DNA of 7,999 nt from Spirochaetota bacterium (GTDB taxonomy: Bacteria; Spirochaetota; B62-G9; DRHN01): contig JAGLSF010000084.1 of NCBI GenBank assembly GCA_023136305.1, positions 1 to 7,999 on the forward strand, given 5' to 3'. Each line of letters begins with the position of its first letter. The stretch's first letter is position 1. Shown in pieces: positions 5,491 through 7,999 of the stretch. The notes beneath the pieces were generated by a model that was not told the origin of the DNA, ran no database searches, and saw nothing but the letters and a program-made list of their open reading frames with translations. Position numbers and translations under genes: made by a program.

Positions 5491-7083
5491 TCAGCTGTCC
5501 AGTATCTCCTCCGCCTGCTCGCGGTATGCATCCATCACGTAGGAAATACCGGATACTTCTGCGGCCTCAGGGGTCAGTGCCATCAGGTCTTTTCGGACGA
5601 TCTTGTCGACGCGGAAGCTGCGGGTACCGGCCATGAGCTCCTGCAGGCCAAGTTTCATCTTTTCGGTAAAGGTGTACACACCGACTGCACCGAGGGGGAG
5701 CTCCTTCATCACACTTGCACCAAGCTGCTGCTTCAACAGTTCATAGGTGACGAAAATCTTTTCCGGTGTATCCCCGTACTCACCCACCGTTTTCGGCAGT
5801 TTGCCCTTCTTGATCCATTCGCCTATGTTCTTGCCGACCATGCCGGGAATCATGAGCCCCCTTCCCATGCACACCGCCTTGAAGAAGGGAGAACCCATGG
5901 CAAGCACCTTGAAGATGTGGTCCTCGGTGGAAAAACCGCCGGCCATGGCGAGGCTCGGCACCCACTCGCCCTTGGAAGCAAGCCTCATACAGAACTCATA
6001 CGCGAGACACTGCAGATAGAAGGTGGGAACACCCCACTCAACCATCATGCGCCACGGGCTCATGCCCGTCCCCCCGGGAGCACCGTCAATGGTGACGAGG
6101 TCGAGCCGTGCCTTGGAGGCCCACTTGATTGCCATGGCGAGCTCACGCGCGCCGTAGGCCCCTGTCTTGAGGGTAATCCGGGTAATATCATTCTGCCTTC
6201 GGAGCTTCTCCACTTCCCGCAGGAAGGTGTCTTCATGGATGAATCCAAGCCGTGAATGCCGCTCAAAGCTCGTTATTGCCCCCACCTTGAAGGCCTTCTG
6301 CACGGATTCCAGAGCAGGATTGGGTTCCACGATATAGCCCCTTTTGCGAAGCTCGAGCGCATCCTCGAGGGACTTGATCTTGATCTCGCCGCCTATACAT
6401 TTTGCCCCCTGTCCCCATTTGAGCTCAATGGTCTTCACGCCGAGCTTTCCCGTGACGTACTCCGCAACTCCGAACCGCGAGTCCTCCACATTCATCTGCA
6501 CGATGATGTCGCCGTACTCTGGATTGAGGTCGTGCCACCGATGATAGGTCTCCACCCGCCGCTTCATCTCAGGCGATTCCACGATTTTTCCATCCTTGAG
6601 TTTGAGGTCAGGGTCAACACCGCACACGTTCTCACCACACACAAGCGGTATGCCTGCGATCGCAGCGCCTGCTGCAAACTCGTCCCAGTTCCTTCTCGCG
6701 ATCTCCGTTGAACCAAGGGCACCGGTGAACACGGGCAGTGCCATGCGTACCGTATGAATGTGACCAAAGGAAGATTCCGTCTCCACCTTTGGGAAGATTG
6801 CAATATCCGGATTCGCAGCCTCGATCGCCTCCGCTCCGAGTGCGTATCCCTGAATGTTCAGATGGGAGTAGTCGATCGGATAGTCCTTGTTGCCTCCCGC
6901 CGTCATCTCACCGAAGGGACCTGGATAGATGACTTCCCTGCCCCTGAAGGACGCCTTGAAGATCTCACAGTTCCCCTGACAGCCATCCAAACAGATGGTG
7001 CAGATTCCAGAACAGGGGACCACATCGCGGGATCGATTCGCCGTATGCGTCGCTTCTCCTGCATTGGGTCTCTGTAAATTCAT
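5491..7083 (-). CDS. Stand-alone glutamate-synthase-type FMN domain protein with N-terminal Cys cluster
   Basis: A 530-residue protein with the FMN-binding Glu_synthase domain of glutamate synthase (GltB) but no glutaminase domain. Residues 24-39 form CX3CX2CX3CX3C (Cys24, 28, 31, 35, 39), likely iron-sulfur ligands. The barrel follows, with the GltB-like motifs KWGQGAKCIGGEI (222-234), LKTGAYGARELA (305-316), TIDGAPGGTGMSP (331-343; canonical GltB has DGHDGGTGASP), MAGGFSTEDHIFKVLAMGS (380-398) and CMGRGLMIPG (405-414). Family members are mostly annotated 'FMN-binding glutamate synthase family'; relatives such as MgsC/GlxD serve N-methylglutamate synthesis. No glutaminase, GXGXG or GltD gene lies alongside, so glutamate formation is not assured. 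Length and frame are intact. AAGGAGA (7089-7095) lies 5 nt before ATG 7083, and a strong promoter lies at 7175-7203. No terminator is evident after the stop at 5491. Confidence 0.88.
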   Translation of the reverse strand: MNLQRPNAGEATHTANRSRDVVPCSGICTICLDGCQGNCEIFKASFRGREVIYPGPFGEMTAGGNKDYPIDYSHLNIQGYALGAEAIEAANPDIAIFPKVETESSFGHIHTVRMALPVFTGALGSTEIARRNWDEFAAGAAIAGIPLVCGENVCGVDPDLKLKDGKIVESPEMKRRVETYHRWHDLNPEYGDIIVQMNVEDSRFGVAEYVTGKLGVKTIELKWGQGAKCIGGEIKIKSLEDALELRKRGYIVEPNPALESVQKAFKVGAITSFERHSRLGFIHEDTFLREVEKLRRQNDITRITLKTGAYGARELAMAIKWASKARLDLVTIDGAPGGTGMSPWRMMVEWGVPTFYLQCLAYEFCMRLASKGEWVPSLAMAGGFSTEDHIFKVLAMGSPFFKAVCMGRGLMIPGMVGKNIGEWIKKGKLPKTVGEYGDTPEKIFVTYELLKQQLGASVMKELPLGAVGVYTFTEKMKLGLQELMAGTRSFRVDKIVRKDLMALTPEAAEVSGISYVMDAYREQAEEILDS

Positions 7084-7390
7084 ATACGTCTCCTTTATGC
7101 ATATTTTTTTCTTTCCGGGAGTCAGCCGAATCCAATCAGCTATACAGCCAGAAAACCCGATAAAGTTAAACGCTTTTATATCAGATAGGCCAGCAATTGT
7201 AAAGCCTTTTTCTTAATCCCAGCCGAATGTAAACTTGTTTCTCGAATAGATAATCAAGGAATAGCGAGCACCGTTTTTACGGGGGACACAATTGAAATGT
7301 TGCGGTAGATGAGCGCAAAGAATCCCGCTGCCAATTCAATGACCCAATAGGACAGAATCTGTTTGAGTAGCTGCTCGGGACGCTGAAGGG
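7084..7390. other. Intergenic region between rhaM and the glutamate-synthase-like gene
   Basis: This 307-base gap holds the glutamate-synthase-like promoter (7175-7203) and its leader of about 85 nt. Two direct copies of cagccgaat (7123-7131 and 7220-7228) flank that promoter. No convincing terminator follows rhaM; the best hairpin is CCGT-TTTT-ACGG near 7272-7283, which is weak. A 48-codon open frame without an ATG or GTG start (minus, 7254-7400) overlaps the end of rhaM and is not called as a gene. Confidence 0.5.
7175..7203 (-). promoter_or_regulatory. Strong promoter for the glutamate-synthase-like gene
   Basis: On the minus strand TTTACA (7198-7203, 5 of 6 consensus bases), a 17-nt spacer and TATAAA (7175-7180, 5 of 6). 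It is the best full match to sigma70 consensus in the window. Start of transcription near 7168 leaves a leader of about 85 nt, longer than for the other genes, with room for a binding site. Confidence 0.7.
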
Positions 7391-7720
7391 TCAGTTCTTG
7401 TCAGCTTCGAAGCGCCACACTTCGGTGAGTGGCGCGAAGGCTGACGGTTCATCCTCGTCATAGGGCGCCAGGAGAAGTTCGTGCATCCAGGCATTCCATT
7501 TCTGAAAATGCGTATCCTTTGCCCTCTCAGTATTAAACTGTTCTATATTCTCTATTAAGGCATAGAGAAAGAGCTGATCGCCGCGCAGAAAGATGGTCAT
7601 TTCATGGCAACCGGCATCCTTCATGCCCTCTGTTATCTCTGGCCAGATCTCCTTATGAGCCTTGATATATTCTTCCTTCTTTCCGGGTTTCAGCCTGTAC
7701 ACCAGCGCGAGTCTTTCCAT
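7391..7720 (-). CDS. rhaM: L-rhamnose mutarotase family protein (RhaM / DUF718)
   Basis: RhaM is a small cytosolic dimeric ferredoxin-like-fold enzyme that interconverts the alpha and beta anomers of L-rhamnose. This 109-residue protein matches the family (about 104 residues): VYRLKPGKKEEYIKAHKEIWPEI (7-29), HEMTIFLRGDQLFLYALIE (39-57), FQKWNAWMHELL (72-83) and the C-terminal LTEVWRF. His22 in the H-x-x-I-W-P-E motif and Tyr18 fall at the same numbers as the E. coli active-site residues. The frame extends to TTG 7738, but ATG 7720 is preferred: GAGGAG (7731-7736) lies 10 nt and GAGAGG (7724-7729) 3 nt upstream, both inside the longer reading. No rhamnose isomerase, kinase or aldolase gene is nearby, so the sugar is not established; many homologues outside rha operons are of unknown specificity. 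Its promoter was not found and may lie upstream of the window. Confidence 0.88.
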   Translation of the reverse strand: MERLALVYRLKPGKKEEYIKAHKEIWPEITEGMKDAGCHEMTIFLRGDQLFLYALIENIEQFNTERAKDTHFQKWNAWMHELLLAPYDEDEPSAFAPLTEVWRFEADKN

Positions 7721-7752
7721 GTGCCTCTCACTCCTCAATTCGGCTTATAGGA

Positions 7753-7945
7753 TCAGTAATTCGTTCCCACTTCCCGTTTTTTCCAGCCCTGCTCCGGGCC
7801 ACGATGGGTGAGAACCCACCCCTCTTTCCTGAAGCATCGCTCACAGAGTTTTTCACCGGAGGGGACCAGGAAGGTGACCGCACGGTTGCTGCATCCTCAG
7901 GAATTGCTTTATCAGAGGAAACCCCGCGTAGCACCTCCTTTCTCA
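7753..7945 (-). pseudogene. Possible decayed small gene behind an orphan Shine-Dalgarno
   Basis: A perfect AAGGAGGT (7933-7940, minus) stands just after the stop of the upstream gene, but no ATG, GTG or TTG follows at 4-12 nt. Farther on, a 47-codon open stretch (7753-7896, bounded upstream by TGA 7897-7899) reads VTFLVPSGEKLCERCFRKEG near its start and holds a CxxC pair like a zinc ribbon, but has no usual start codon. A second frame (7728-7946) is open for 72 codons from a GTG that overlaps the upstream stop, yet its composition is rich in Ser, Arg and Pro and resembles no family I know. A frameshift joining the two is possible. This may equally be non-coding DNA. Confidence 0.2.
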
Positions 7946-7999
7946 CTAATATGTTCCGAACTCAATGGCAGCCTCGAAGAACGCCACAACATTTTCCGG
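7946..7999 (-). CDS. C-terminal 17 codons of an unidentified gene, cut by the window edge
   Basis: Reading the minus strand from the right edge, PENVVAFFEAAIEFGTY is followed by TAG at 7946-7948. The amphipathic-helix-like composition, and the perfect Shine-Dalgarno AAGGAGGT six bases after the stop, both suggest a true gene end in an operon-like arrangement. Too little is visible to name a family. Confidence 0.45.
   Translation of the reverse strand, partial: PENVVAFFEAAIEFGTY

Noticed and set aside
5488..6255. A 255-codon open frame on the plus strand
   Set aside because: It lies wholly antisense to the glutamate-synthase-like gene, which has clear FMN motifs. The translation is rich in His, Leu and Gly with no recognisable domain, as expected for a shadow of GC-biased codons. 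It also lacks a good ribosome binding site.
7254..7400. A 48-codon minus-strand frame after rhaM with a hydrophobic stretch (FFALIY)
   Set aside because: It has no ATG or GTG start, only CTG overlapping the rhaM stop and an internal TTG, and no ribosome binding site of its own. The hydrophobic stretch is short. Probably chance.
1..7999. Search by eye for CRISPR arrays, tRNAs, rRNAs, riboswitches and IS transposases
   Set aside because: No regularly spaced repeats, no tRNA-like cloverleaf or T-loop sequence, no conserved riboswitch core, and no transposase reading frame were seen.

Overview
The window is about 8 kb of ordinary-looking bacterial chromosome, moderately GC-rich, with Shine-Dalgarno-led genes and sigma70-type promoters. 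Gene content (a free-standing glutamate-synthase-type FMN protein with an N-terminal cysteine cluster, a SPASM-like radical SAM protein, DUF1820, tandem GAF domains) points to an anaerobic or strictly respiratory proteobacterium-like lineage, most likely Desulfobacterota (former Deltaproteobacteria). That placement is an inference from family content; there is no rRNA or marker gene. I see no phage, CRISPR array, tRNA, rRNA or complete transposon.

Layout. Positions 1-2219 are read on the minus strand. They hold the N-terminal three quarters of an acylphosphatase at the window edge (with its own extended -10 promoter), a PdxA-family dehydrogenase, and a classical short-chain dehydrogenase (SDR). 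A 20-bp inverted repeat with a 42-nt centre fills most of the gap between SDR and pdxA. Positions 2220-2403 are a divergent promoter region. It drives the SDR leftwards and a DUF1820 gene (TTG start) rightwards, and the DUF1820 -35 box lies inside a perfect small palindrome. DUF1820 and a radical SAM protein follow on the plus strand as a probable two-gene unit. They converge on a minus-strand gene for a protein with two GAF domains and no output domain, which carries an internal 15-bp tandem duplication. Next, also on the minus strand and each with a good promoter of its own or nearby, come the glutamate-synthase-like protein and, upstream of it, a RhaM-type mutarotase. The last 250 bases hold an orphan perfect Shine-Dalgarno sequence and what may be a decayed small gene, then the last 17 codons of a gene that runs off the window.

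How the genes work together. The neighbours do not form one recognisable pathway. SDR and PdxA are both NAD(P)-dependent oxidoreductases and may share a transcript, but no common substrate can be read from the sequence. DUF1820 plus radical SAM is the most suggestive pairing of uncharacterised parts. The glutamate-synthase-like protein stands apart from any glutaminase domain or GltD-type subunit, so its amino donor and electron donor must come from elsewhere or its reaction is different. I did not find a convincing undescribed multi-gene system here. The points most worth checking are the inverted repeat, the slippage-prone GAF duplication, the possible decayed gene at the right edge, and the cysteine-rich FMN protein.
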